A DNA stretch of 12,462 nucleotides from an uncultured bacterium (GTDB lineage: Bacteria; Cyanobacteriota; Vampirovibrionia; Gastranaerophilales; Gastranaerophilaceae), in the NCBI GenBank assembly GCA_946183815.1, contig CAMHDG010000013.1:1-12462 (forward strand), given 5' to 3'. How positions within the stretch are numbered: position 1 is the first letter of the stretch; every line of letters begins with the position of its first letter. The notes under the pieces were generated by a model. That model made no database searches. It was not told where the DNA came from and worked only from the letters and a program-made list of their open reading frames with translations. Made by a program: the position numbers and the translations under genes. Below, piece after piece: positions 1-7,407 of the stretch.

Positions 1-786
1 ACGTTTAATATTATATACTTTGCATTATCATTACAAATAAATGTAAATATTCTTGTTATAACTTTAGTACTGGCATTATTATCATCTGCTTTTGTTGCCG
101 GTTTTTGTCAAATAATAAAAGATACCGTTAACGCAAATGAAGAAGATAAAGATGTTCACAGGCTGGATATCAAACATGCTTTTGTGAGTTTTTATTCCGG
201 AGTAGGAAAGAATTATCTTTCTTATCTTTGCGGGTTTATATTGTTTTTCTCAATAATAATACTTTCAATGATGGCATCGCTTTTGTTGGCGACAAAATAT
301 ATATGCCCATTGTCGTCTATCGGGCTTGATTTGGATTCGTTACAGTTGGTTTTGTCGAACCAAAACGCAATGTTGGAATTTGCCTCTCAAATGACAAAAT
401 CTCAGGTTATTAAAATGTTGGAATTATTCTATATTACTAACGTAATAACTCCTGGGATAATTGGGTTTTTGCTTATGCTTTGGATACCTGAATTTGTATA
501 TACGGGTAAGAATGTTGTAGTTGCATTGTTTACATCAATAAAAAAATTATTTTTAGATTTTTGGAATGTCGTTTGTATATATTTAATTATAGCATTCGGG
601 CATATGTTGATTGCACTTGTTTTCGGTTTGTTCCCTCAAATGAGTTTAATCTCATATATTGGTAGTTTGGTATTTATATATTGGTTAATTTATAATATAT
701 TTGTTTTGTTTATATATTACCGTAAAAAGTGGTGTGTAGAGCAAACGGTTATACCTGCTGAAAAGGCAGCAGAGGAACAGGAATAA
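1..786 (+). CDS. Multi-pass membrane protein, 5' end missing (partial)
   Basis: The reading frame is open from base 1 to the stop at 784-786 (261 codons visible), so the gene starts left of the window. A GTG at 184 is in frame, but coding continues upstream of it with a clear hydrophobic segment, so that GTG is not the start. About five membrane segments are visible, near residues 15-37, 73-97, 147-168, 185-213 and 218-243 of the visible part. Between the first two lies a charged loop (NANEEDKDVHRLD), and between the second and third a soluble stretch of about 50 residues. The C-terminus is short and acidic (AEKAAEEQE). I do not recognise the family; the layout suits an integral inner-membrane protein of unknown role. 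The stop is followed after 3 nt by miaA, so the two are probably cotranscribed and perhaps translationally coupled. Confidence 0.75.
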   Translation, partial: TFNIIYFALSLQINVNILVITLVLALLSSAFVAGFCQIIKDTVNANEEDKDVHRLDIKHAFVSFYSGVGKNYLSYLCGFILFFSIIILSMMASLLLATKYICPLSSIGLDLDSLQLVLSNQNAMLEFASQMTKSQVIKMLELFYITNVITPGIIGFLLMLWIPEFVYTGKNVVVALFTSIKKLFLDFWNVVCIYLIIAFGHMLIALVFGLFPQMSLISYIGSLVFIYWLIYNIFVLFIYYRKKWCVEQTVIPAEKAAEEQE

Positions 787-789
787 TAA

Positions 790-1641
790 GTGGCTAAAAA
801 ACGAGTATTAGCGATAGCAGGTCCTACTGCGAGCGGTAAAACAAAACTTGCGATAGAAAAGGCGAAAGAACTGGATGGAGAAATAATTTCCGCTGATTCT
901 AGGCTTGTATATAAAGGATTTGATATCGCTACTGCCAAGCCAACTATTGAAGAAAGAGAGGGAATCCCTCATTATCTTATAGATGTTGTTGAGCCTGAAT
1001 ATGACTATTCTGTTGCAGATTTTAAAAAAGAGGCAGAACAAAAGATAGATGATATCATCTCACGAGGAAAACTCCCTATTGTTGCGGGTGGAACGGGACT
1101 ATATTTCAGGATACTTTTAGAAAATTATGCTTTACCTAAAATTGACTGTAAACCTGAATTAAGGCAAGAATTAGAACAAATATCCAACGAAGATTTATAT
1201 AAAGAATTATGCGAAAAAGACCCTGTTTATGCAAAGAAGGTTCACCCGAATAACAAAGTAAGATTAGTAAGAGTTTTAGAGGTTATACGGACTCTTGATA
1301 AGCCGTTTAGTGAGGCTTGCGGACTAAAAGAGCCTGAATATGATGTGGAATGGATGTTTCCAAAAATTGAATCAAGAGAGATATTGTACGACAGGATAAA
1401 CAAACGTGTTGATATAATGATTGAAAATGGTATTGTTGATGAAACAAAATATCTTTTGAACAAACACGGAAGGATAAAAAATTTAGTGGGTACTATCGGG
1501 TATCAGGAAATGATAGCATATTTAGACGGTAAGTGTTCACTGGAAGATGCGGCAGAAACTTTAAAAATGAATACCAGAAGATATGCAAAACGTCAGTTGA
1601 CTTGGTTTAGACGAACTGAGGCTCTGGGGGTAAATATTTAA
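790..1641 (+). CDS. miaA: tRNA dimethylallyltransferase MiaA
   Basis: The product transfers the dimethylallyl group of DMAPP to N6 of adenosine 37 in tRNAs that read UNN codons, in the cytoplasm. The visible hallmarks are the P-loop GPTASGKT (residues 11-18), the substrate motif beginning DSRLVYKG (36-43; the family usually has Q where L39 or R38 stands) followed by DIATAKP, the GIPHYLIDVVEP segment (58-69), GGTGLY, the GYQEM motif (237-241) and the C-terminal tRNA-binding YAKRQLTWFRR (265-275). The length of 283 aa is slightly short for the family (about 300) but no block is missing. The start is GTG at 790; AGAGGAA and AGGAA purine runs sit just upstream, inside the end of the preceding gene. 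The gene is almost certainly second in an operon with that membrane protein. Confidence 0.95.
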   Translation: MAKKRVLAIAGPTASGKTKLAIEKAKELDGEIISADSRLVYKGFDIATAKPTIEEREGIPHYLIDVVEPEYDYSVADFKKEAEQKIDDIISRGKLPIVAGGTGLYFRILLENYALPKIDCKPELRQELEQISNEDLYKELCEKDPVYAKKVHPNNKVRLVRVLEVIRTLDKPFSEACGLKEPEYDVEWMFPKIESREILYDRINKRVDIMIENGIVDETKYLLNKHGRIKNLVGTIGYQEMIAYLDGKCSLEDAAETLKMNTRRYAKRQLTWFRRTEALGVNI

Positions 1642-1724
1642 TGTCTGTAAACGATTACCAATTAATATGTGTCAGGCAATGTTTATCAAAAGTAGAAAGT
1701 TTTTTTCGTGCGGTCAGCCTTCGT

Positions 1725-1792
1725 GTCATGCTGAACTTGTTTCAGCATCTCAATAAGTATCTTACAAGACCCTTAAACAAGTTCAGGGTGAC
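1725..1792. repeat. REP-like imperfect palindromic repeat
   Basis: Two 26-nt arms (1725-1750 and 1767-1792) are inverted copies that match at 21 of 26 positions. The outer 18 nt match at 16 of 18 (GTCATGCTGAACTTGTTT against AAACAAGTTCAGGGTGAC). They flank a 16-nt centre. The core GTCA-TG/CC-CTGAACTTGTTT strongly resembles short dispersed palindromes found between genes in many bacterial genomes, which often give spurious peptides such as MLNLFQHL. It could fold as a long hairpin in RNA, or be a small non-autonomous mobile element. Copy number cannot be seen from this window. Confidence 0.65.
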
Positions 1793-1844
1793 AAATTAGT
1801 AAATAGGTCAACAGGTAACAGTAGGGTAAAATTTATTACACCGT

Positions 1845-1865
1845 CTATTCACTATTCACCATTCA
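1845..1865. repeat. Short heptamer tandem, CTATTCA x3
   Basis: Three 7-nt units in a row: CTATTCA, CTATTCA, CCATTCA. It lies in the miaA-rpoD gap. A related heptamer tandem in the opposite orientation lies at 8126-8153. Confidence 0.5.
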
Positions 1866-1972
1866 CTATAAATTATTATTTGTAAAATTTTATGATAAAT
1901 TTTATCTTAATTTTTGCTTAATTTGTTTTTAAAAAGGTTTGTGTAAGTTGAGTTTTACGGTATAATAAAAAT

Positions 1973-2003
1973 AAAAAAGATGTAAAAATTTTACATCTTT
2001 TTT
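1973..2003. terminator. Bidirectional intrinsic terminator between miaA and rpoD
   Basis: Arms of 15 nt (1973-1987 and 1989-2003) are perfectly complementary (AAAAAAGATGTAAAA with its inverse). The working stem is about 13 bp with a 5-nt loop. It is bounded by A-runs on the left and T-runs on the right, so it offers a U-tract on either strand. It fits termination of rpoD transcripts on the minus strand and of miaA transcripts on the plus strand. The stem is AT-rich, so it may be only moderately efficient. Confidence 0.65.
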
Positions 2004-2040
2004 ATTATAAATTTGTTATGATTTTTTCGTTACCGTTTTG

Positions 2041-3096
2041 TTATATTTCAACATATTCTTCTAATTTTTTACGTCTGTTAGGGTGACGCAATTTTCTCAA
2101 AGCCTTTGCCTCAATTTGTCTTATACGTTCACGAGTAACCCCGAAGAGTTGACCAACTTCTTCTAATGTTCTTTGACGCCCGTCATCCATACCAAAACGT
2201 AGTCTTAAAACATCTCTTTCACGTGGCGAAAGTGTGCAGAGAACCTCTGCTAAATCTTCTTTTAATAGTTCGGAAGCAACAGTTTTAATAGGTGCATCTG
2301 CTGCAGAATCTTCAATAAAATCACCCAACCTTGAATCTTCTTCTTTTCCGATAGGTGTTTCTAAAGAAAGCGGTTCTTGTGCAATTTTCACTATCTCACG
2401 CAATTTTGAGATAGAAATTCCCATTTCTGCTGCAAGTTCTTCCTCGGTTGGTTTTCTTGAGCGTTCCTGAGAAAGTCGTCTTGTAACTTTTTTGAGTTTG
2501 TTTATTGTTTCAACCATGTGAACAGGGATACGGATAGTTCTAGCCTGATCAGCGATTGCTCTTGTGATAGCCTGTCTTATCCACCATGTTGCATAAGTTG
2601 AGAACTTGAAGCCTCTTTCGTGGTCAAATTTTTCTGCTGCTCTGATTAGACCTAAATTACCCTCTTGGATAAGGTCAAGGAACAACATGCCACGACCAAC
2701 ATATTTTTTAGCAATACTTACAACAAGCCTTAAGTTTGCCTGTACTAATTTTCTTTTTGCCTTATCGCCTGCAGTTCCGCCGGCCATAATTTGTCTTGCA
2801 AGTTTTATTTCATCATCAGTTGATAAAAGTTTGATACGACCGATTTCTCTTAAATATAACCTGACAGGGTCTTCTACTGCTACCCCTTTTGGCATATCCA
2901 TTGACGGTGCGGAAAGCGAATTATCTACACTCATATAATCGCTGCTTTTCATGCCTGACGCACCAACTATGTCTTCGATACTGTCTGATGCAAGACTTTC
3001 TGTGATGTAGTCTGTCTTATCATCTTCAAAATCTATCATATCCAGTGAATCATCTTCACTGCTTACTATTGATGAATTTGGATTATTTTTATTCAT
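2041..3096 (-). CDS. rpoD: RNA polymerase primary sigma factor RpoD/SigA
   Basis: This is the housekeeping sigma-70 factor, which directs RNA polymerase to promoters. Counting from the upstream ATG at 3114 (357 aa), the parts are: a short acidic N-terminus (about 20-50) instead of a long region 1.1; region 1.2 (about 80-112, DPVRLYLREIGRI); region 2 (about 120-190, with DLIQEGNLGL and the -10-reading FSTYATWWIRQAI); region 3 (about 194-270); and region 4 (about 285-350), ending in the helix-turn-helix GVTRERIRQIEAKALRKLR. There is no large non-conserved insertion. I prefer the ATG at 3096 (351 aa). It sits 1 nt after the dnaG stop and has a GGAG about 12 nt upstream, whereas the ATG at 3114 overlaps dnaG by 17 nt and has no nearby ribosome-binding site. 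The gene is cotranscribed with dnaG. The core most resembles cyanobacterial SigA in style. Confidence 0.95.
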   Translation of the reverse strand: MNKNNPNSSIVSSEDDSLDMIDFEDDKTDYITESLASDSIEDIVGASGMKSSDYMSVDNSLSAPSMDMPKGVAVEDPVRLYLREIGRIKLLSTDDEIKLARQIMAGGTAGDKAKRKLVQANLRLVVSIAKKYVGRGMLFLDLIQEGNLGLIRAAEKFDHERGFKFSTYATWWIRQAITRAIADQARTIRIPVHMVETINKLKKVTRRLSQERSRKPTEEELAAEMGISISKLREIVKIAQEPLSLETPIGKEEDSRLGDFIEDSAADAPIKTVASELLKEDLAEVLCTLSPRERDVLRLRFGMDDGRQRTLEEVGQLFGVTRERIRQIEAKALRKLRHPNRRKKLEEYVEI

Positions 3097-3097
3097 T

Positions 3098-4984
3098 TTA
3101 GTTAATATCTCCATTTGATTTTATTTTATTTAGTAATTCCTTTTGCAGTTTTAACGCTTCAAGGTCATTATCATTTACAGCATTATATTGTTTTCTTAAT
3201 TCGTTAGTTTCCTGCTCGTTGGTTAACCTTATAATCTTTAATTTCATATCTTCGATTGCTTGGGTCAAATCTTCAATAGACAAACCTTTAAAAGAATCTG
3301 CTATATACACTAACTCGGTTAACAACTGCGTAATGTCACTATCTTCCACAAATTCTGTAAATAGCCTTTCCCGAAGACCTCTGACATTATTCACTGTATT
3401 TATTATTTTGTCAATTCTATTTTTTACATTAATTAACAAATCATCTGTAAAGATGCTTGTTGGTATCATTTCACTTAGTTGAGGTAAAGTAATTTGATTT
3501 CCGACTACTAAATAAACGCTCAATAAATTTTTTTGCGCTCTATCCATAATTTGTGAAGATTTTGTTACATTTGACTTAATAATTGGGGTGGTGGTTGGAG
3601 CAAAAATGTTGTCCGCAGTAAATTGTGACTGCTTACGCACCTCAAGTGCAAGGCTGTTCTCCGAAATATCAAGTGCGGTCGCAACCATCTTGACGTATTC
3701 ACCTTGAACAATTTTATTATGGATTTCGCACAGAATAGGGATAATTTCTTGGGAAACATCTGCCTTCTCCTGCGGAGTTTTCGCCAGTTGACCTTTTTTG
3801 AGTACGTTATTTATCTCAAAATCTATCAATAATGGAGCATTTTTTATGTATTTTTTGAACGATTCTGCCCCGTAGGCTCTAACGTACTCGTCAGGGTCTT
3901 TTCCCTCGGGTGCTGATACTACACGTATTTCGCAGGCATAATTTTCTTCACCTGAGGAAACATGGCTTTCGTCAAACTGTTTTATGTTACCTAAAGATGC
4001 AAAGACCTCTCTGATGGTTTGTCCGCCTTTTGTTGTTGCGTTGACACCTGCGCTGTCTGTATCAAACGAAAGATATATCCTGCGTGATTTTGTATAGCGG
4101 GAAAGCAGTCTTACATGTTGTTGAGTAAAGGCCGTTCCGCAAGATGCGACACAGTTTTTTATCCCATGAGCCTGTGAGGATATTACATCAAAATAACCCT
4201 CCATTATAATAACGGCGTCTTCTTCTTTTATGGTATCTTTTGCGGTGTATAGTCCGAATAATATTTTACTTTTGTTATAAATTAAAGAATCTGACGAGTT
4301 GAGGTATTTAGGGTTTTGCCCCTCGTCAACCGCCCTTGCGCCGAAAGCAACGTATTCCCCGTCTTCGTTTTGGATAGGGATGATTATACGGTTACGGAAA
4401 CGGTCTATCCAACTGCCCTTAGAGGTTTTCAGAATAAGTCCCGCTTTTTCTAATACCTCATCAGAGAATTTTCCGCAAAGTGCATCATAGAGTTTTGTGT
4501 ACGAATTAGGAGCCCAACCAAGAGTAAACAGTTCTATGATATCGTCACCAATGCTCCGTTGTTTTAAGTATGAGGTGGCTTTCGTACTGTCAGAATCAAG
4601 TGTCAGTTGTTTTTTATAGAACTTGGCAGCCTCTTTGCAAGCCTCTTTCATTTGTGTTTTTAATTCTTTGTTTTGGGGTTTTCCAAAGGTTTTAGGCATC
4701 TCTATGCCAAACTTTTCAGCAAGTTCGGCTATAAGTTCCTTAAAATCTTGGTTACGGGTCTTTAAAAGAAATGTTAGGGCATCTCCGCCTTCACCGCAGG
4801 CGAAACATTTGTATATCCCCTTTGACGGACTGACACAGAATGACGGTTTTTTGTCATCATGAAACGGACATAACCCCCAATAGTTAGCACCCTGCTTTTT
4901 TAAAGCAACTGTTTGAGATATTACATCTACTATATCTAACCTATCCTTAATTTGCGATACAACGTCTTCGTAACTCAATGCCAT
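3098..4984 (-). CDS. dnaG: DNA primase DnaG
   Basis: This primase makes the RNA primers that start leading- and lagging-strand DNA synthesis. It is 628 aa, a usual length. The N-terminal CHC2 zinc finger has ligands C39, H42, C60 and C63 (CPFHDDKKPSF ... CFACGEGGD). It is followed by the basic RNA polymerase domain (RFRNRIIIPI about 195-204; NPKYLNS about 224-230). The TOPRIM centre has E262 in MEGYFDVI and the acidic DTD at 308-310, with GTAFT at 283-287. The C-terminal 200 or so residues are helical and diverged, as expected for the DnaB-binding domain. The ATG at 4984 gives the conserved N-terminus; a clear Shine-Dalgarno is lacking (only GGTAA about 11 nt upstream). The downstream rpoD follows at once, so the pair looks like the core of the macromolecular synthesis operon. 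No rpsU is visible upstream. Confidence 0.96.
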   Translation of the reverse strand: MALSYEDVVSQIKDRLDIVDVISQTVALKKQGANYWGLCPFHDDKKPSFCVSPSKGIYKCFACGEGGDALTFLLKTRNQDFKELIAELAEKFGIEMPKTFGKPQNKELKTQMKEACKEAAKFYKKQLTLDSDSTKATSYLKQRSIGDDIIELFTLGWAPNSYTKLYDALCGKFSDEVLEKAGLILKTSKGSWIDRFRNRIIIPIQNEDGEYVAFGARAVDEGQNPKYLNSSDSLIYNKSKILFGLYTAKDTIKEEDAVIIMEGYFDVISSQAHGIKNCVASCGTAFTQQHVRLLSRYTKSRRIYLSFDTDSAGVNATTKGGQTIREVFASLGNIKQFDESHVSSGEENYACEIRVVSAPEGKDPDEYVRAYGAESFKKYIKNAPLLIDFEINNVLKKGQLAKTPQEKADVSQEIIPILCEIHNKIVQGEYVKMVATALDISENSLALEVRKQSQFTADNIFAPTTTPIIKSNVTKSSQIMDRAQKNLLSVYLVVGNQITLPQLSEMIPTSIFTDDLLINVKNRIDKIINTVNNVRGLRERLFTEFVEDSDITQLLTELVYIADSFKGLSIEDLTQAIEDMKLKIIRLTNEQETNELRKQYNAVNDNDLEALKLQKELLNKIKSNGDIN

Positions 4985-5082
4985 ACTAATATATTACCAC
5001 TAACATGCTTTTGGAAAACAAATCTCGGTTATTTAGAGGACAATGTTTTTTAATAGAACATTGATGGAATTTCTTTACAGTC

Positions 5083-5214
5083 TTAAGAGTCTGTGAAATA
5101 ACCTCTGAATTTAGCAAACCTTTTTCCTGAATAAACAATAGGAAACTCATTAGCGACACGCCTGTAAACATCATCAACCTTTTTGAGTTCCGAAGAGTGT
5201 GATGAAAAAGTCAC
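5083..5214 (-). CDS. Possible small or truncated protein (43 aa), doubtful
   Basis: A GTG-initiated frame of 43 residues begins VTFSSHSSELKKVDDVY and ends GYFTDS. The residue mix looks protein-like (RRVANEFPIVYSGKRFAKF). The frame stays open for about 22 codons further upstream but has no ATG, GTG or TTG there, and no Shine-Dalgarno precedes the GTG. It may therefore be the remnant of a gene that has lost its start, a leaderless small gene, or chance. A competing 63-codon ORF in another frame (4986-5177) looks less protein-like. The function is unknown. Confidence 0.25.
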   Translation of the reverse strand: MTFSSHSSELKKVDDVYRRVANEFPIVYSGKRFAKFRGYFTDS

Positions 5215-5304
5215 CGTTTTATTATGATAAATATTTGGTTGATTAGTATGTTGAGAAACTATCTGAATATTAAATAAGAACGATTATAAAATTTTTTTTG
5301 CTAA

Positions 5305-5341
5305 AAAAGGGCGGGTAGGTTATGAGCCTACCCGCCCTTTT
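5305..5341. terminator. Strong intrinsic terminator
   Basis: A perfect 15-bp GC-rich stem (AAAAGGGCGGGTAGG at 5305-5319 with its inverse at 5327-5341) encloses a 7-nt loop. Read on the minus strand, the stem is followed by a U-run (TTTTTTAGC, then more A/T-rich sequence), which places it 27 nt downstream of the 270-aa gene ending at 5368. A T-rich tail also follows on the plus strand, so it may work both ways and shield the dnaG-rpoD unit from upstream transcription. Confidence 0.9.
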
Positions 5342-5367
5342 ATATATTCTTTTTGGATACATTTGCA

Positions 5368-6180
5368 CTACTTATCTGCAAACATACCTGCTAAAGATGA
5401 TCCTAGTGCAACAGCACCTTTGTAAGCAGCCTTGAGGGTTTCTTCTCTGCCGGTTGCATTTGTAGTTGTGTTTTCTGTAACACCTTCAGTAAATTCCTCC
5501 GACTTGATAAAATTCATTGACGGCATATTGAATTTTGTCACGTGTTGCAAAAGTTCTGAATATTCACCACGTTTAATCATACCACCCATAGTCGCAATAT
5601 CATCAAACGCACCCATTTTCTTCGCACCGATTACGGCTATTGCTTCTTCTGTCAGACCGGAACCCATATTCTGCCATGCCAGAGCCGCATCCTTATCAGT
5701 CTTGGCATTGGCGATATCAATACCTGCTGATATTATATCTTTTGCACCCATACCAACTGCAAAAATAGCCAGAGCAGTCCCTAAAACAGGAAAAGCGACC
5801 GCTCCAACAGTCACCGCAGCAGCGATAGCAACTGTTTTCAATGTTTTATTTATACTAAATTTTCCGTCTTCATCGCAGACCATACTTTTAAAGAAATTGC
5901 ACGCACCATTAAACAGATTTTTACATGCTTCACCAAACCCGATAGAACCGTCATCTTTGCCATCTGTTACAATATACGGTTTTTCGTCTTTTGGTGCTTG
6001 CTCAACTTTTTTATCTTTATTTAGTTCTAACAAATCTGATATCTTAAAATCTTCATGCGGAAGGATAGAAATCCTTGCTATATCATAATTTGTCGGGGTA
6101 TCTCCTTGTCCGTCTTTCATTGCGTAAGGCGGTGGAGGAATAGGACTCCCCACTATTGATTGAGTGGCCATAATAGTCAT
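5368..6180 (-). CDS. Unrecognised protein with a long central hydrophobic segment (270 aa)
   Basis: I do not recognise the family. There is no N-terminal signal peptide. The N-terminus has a proline run (SPIPPPPYA, 12-20) and then a charged, soluble part to about residue 110. A hydrophobic, Ala/Gly/Val-rich stretch at about 114-146 includes GAVAFPVLGTALAIFAVGMGA; it is long enough for a membrane hairpin with a Pro-containing turn. It is followed by an alternating segment (KDIISAGIDIANAKTDKDAALAWQNMGSG) and a polar C-terminus, with a final small hydrophobic patch (AVALGSSLAGMFA). The start is well supported: AGGAG lies 7 nt upstream of the ATG at 6180. It is a single-gene unit ended by the terminator at 5305-5341 and is divergent from the ADP-ribosyltransferase-like gene at 6402. 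Membrane association is inferred from hydrophobicity only. Confidence 0.8.
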   Translation of the reverse strand: MTIMATQSIVGSPIPPPPYAMKDGQGDTPTNYDIARISILPHEDFKISDLLELNKDKKVEQAPKDEKPYIVTDGKDDGSIGFGEACKNLFNGACNFFKSMVCDEDGKFSINKTLKTVAIAAAVTVGAVAFPVLGTALAIFAVGMGAKDIISAGIDIANAKTDKDAALAWQNMGSGLTEEAIAVIGAKKMGAFDDIATMGGMIKRGEYSELLQHVTKFNMPSMNFIKSEEFTEGVTENTTTNATGREETLKAAYKGAVALGSSLAGMFADK

Positions 6181-6401
6181 AGTTTTCTCCTATATTTTTT
6201 TAATATTAAATTGTCGAATATAGCATTAATCAATAAGAAATATGCTCAAAATCTACCATATTACTATGGCAAAATATTGGTTGATTTTTTAGGGCGCTAA
6301 AAATAATGCATACAACAAACAGAATAATTTGTGGTACGACAAATTACTAATAACTTAATATCCCGTATTTATATAAAGTATTTTTCTTTTTTAAAATTGC
6401 C
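6181..6401. promoter_or_regulatory. Divergent control region between the 270-aa gene and the ART-like gene
   Basis: These 221 bp of very AT-rich DNA must hold promoters for both flanking genes. A candidate minus-strand promoter is TTGATT, 17 nt, TTTAAT ahead of the gene starting at 6180. A small inverted repeat (CCATA-TTAC-TATGG, 6256-6269) sits mid-region and could be a protein-binding site. For the plus-strand gene I see only -10-like TATATAAAG sequence about 25 nt before its ATG. All of these are tentative. Confidence 0.3.
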
Positions 6402-7343
6402 ATGAATTTAAGCAAAAAATATATTTACCCCCGTTATATGAATATGAAGATAAACACGACTTATTCAACAACCTATACGGGGAATAAATTACAGTCAGTA
6501 AAAAGCAGTATAAAAGCGGTAACAACTCCACACTCAGAAGTGATGGACTATTTAGAATCGATTTCCAATATTAATATTGCTTTTGTAGAAAAACTTAAGA
6601 CGTATGATATTCCGATAAAAACTATTTCAGAATACAGAAAAGTTTTAAAACGAGTAGAGAGTGCAAAATCAAACAACGGCGAAGATATGTGGCTTACAAA
6701 AAGAGATAAACGCTATTATCAAAACGCTGACGAAAAGGAGATTGGACTTATAACTTATTGCGGGATAGATGATAATTCAGGGATAATTAATAGGTATTTA
6801 AGTGGAAGATTAACCCCTGATTATGTAGAAAAATATTATGATTATCTTCCGAGGGAAGAATCTTCATACGCTGATGCAGTAAGAGTGTTAGATTATTCAT
6901 TAGACAATTTAGATAAAGAATTTGGTAAATATCATGGTTGCGTTTACAGACAAGGGTTTATGAAAGAAAAAATGGACTCATACGTTTCAACATCACAATT
7001 ACCACACAAAGCGGCACGACTGCATAACAGTTGGGCAAATTTTAACCCTGAAACTCAATACTCTGTCATAAGAACAAATAATGGACACAAAATCAACGAT
7101 TTTCAAAGAAAAATGAGAGCAATTTATGCCAATTTAGAGGAAGAAATTCTTATTCCGCACGGAAAAATTTATCGTAAAATAACTCCGAAAGATATGGACA
7201 AGGAATTAATAAAAGCAAGAGAAGATTTTGCATCGAAACTTTTTGCCGGTGCAAGTGAGATAATATCCGGTGAGGTTAAAGAATATAACGGGTTTACGAA
7301 AGAAAAGTTATTAAGCCATGTAAAAGTTTATGACGAGATATAA
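6402..7343 (+). CDS. Putative mono-ADP-ribosyltransferase of the R-S-E (exotoxin-like) class
   Basis: The C-terminal two thirds fits the R-S-E fold of ADP-ribosyltransferases such as the binary-toxin and C3/VIP2-like enzymes, which transfer ADP-ribose from NAD+ to a protein side chain. The marks, in order, are: helical lead-in with ITYCGIDDNSGIINRYL (117-133); the strand-1 arginine in VYRQG (R183); the STS motif in SYVSTSQ (S196-T197-S198); and the ExE loop in NLEEEILIPHGKIYR (E246 and E248, E248 the expected catalytic residue). E-x-E rather than Q-x-E suggests arginine as acceptor; this is inference. There is no signal peptide or transmembrane segment, so any export route is unclear. The N-terminal 100 residues are helical and unrecognised. 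The first ATG (6402) has no Shine-Dalgarno; ATGs at 6438 and 6444 are alternatives. The gene is monocistronic, with a terminator just after its stop, and no immunity-like gene follows on the same strand. Confidence 0.75.
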   Translation: MNLSKKYIYPRYMNMKINTTYSTTYTGNKLQSVKSSIKAVTTPHSEVMDYLESISNINIAFVEKLKTYDIPIKTISEYRKVLKRVESAKSNNGEDMWLTKRDKRYYQNADEKEIGLITYCGIDDNSGIINRYLSGRLTPDYVEKYYDYLPREESSYADAVRVLDYSLDNLDKEFGKYHGCVYRQGFMKEKMDSYVSTSQLPHKAARLHNSWANFNPETQYSVIRTNNGHKINDFQRKMRAIYANLEEEILIPHGKIYRKITPKDMDKELIKAREDFASKLFAGASEIISGEVKEYNGFTKEKLLSHVKVYDEI

Positions 7344-7348
7344 AGAGA

Positions 7349-7375
7349 AACAGGGGTAGAAAATCTGCCCCTGTT
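7349..7375 (+). terminator. Intrinsic terminator of the ART-like gene
   Basis: A 12-bp stem (7349-7360 with 7364-7375), including one U-G pair, has the core CAGGGGTAGA/TCTGCCCCTG and is followed by TGTTTTGATTT. It begins 5 nt after the stop codon at 7341-7343. The loop is short (3 nt). The inverse strand also has an A/T-rich flank, so it may also stop minus-strand transcripts from the gene at 7408. Confidence 0.8.
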
Positions 7376-7407
7376 GTTTTGATTTGTGAATTATTGAATA
7401 TTGATTT

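Larger units (their letters stand above)
1642..2040. other. 399-bp region without a credible gene
   Basis: This gap lies between the convergent genes miaA and rpoD. It holds a palindromic repeat (1725-1792), a three-unit heptamer tandem (1845-1865) and a bidirectional terminator (1973-2003). The only ORF, starting at 1641 as a TAATG overlap with the miaA stop, is mostly a translation of the palindromic repeat and is not called. I see no tRNA or other structured RNA gene. Confidence 0.7.

Noticed and set aside
1641..1796. Small ORF starting as TAATG overlap with the miaA stop
   Set aside because: Most of its codons translate the palindromic repeat (peptide VMLNLFQHLNKYL), a familiar artefact; there is no independent sign of coding.
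2606..2938. 110-codon plus-strand ORF inside rpoD
   Set aside because: Shadow of the highly conserved sigma region 2 coding sequence.
4986..5177. 63-codon minus-strand ORF just upstream of dnaG
   Set aside because: No ribosome-binding site and uneven composition; it overlaps a more protein-like frame at 5083-5214 and stops right before dnaG by chance.
5432..6088. 218-codon plus-strand ORF opposite the 270-aa gene
   Set aside because: It is antisense to a gene with a clear ribosome-binding site and terminator; its Ser/Ala/Pro-rich composition is typical of a shadow frame.
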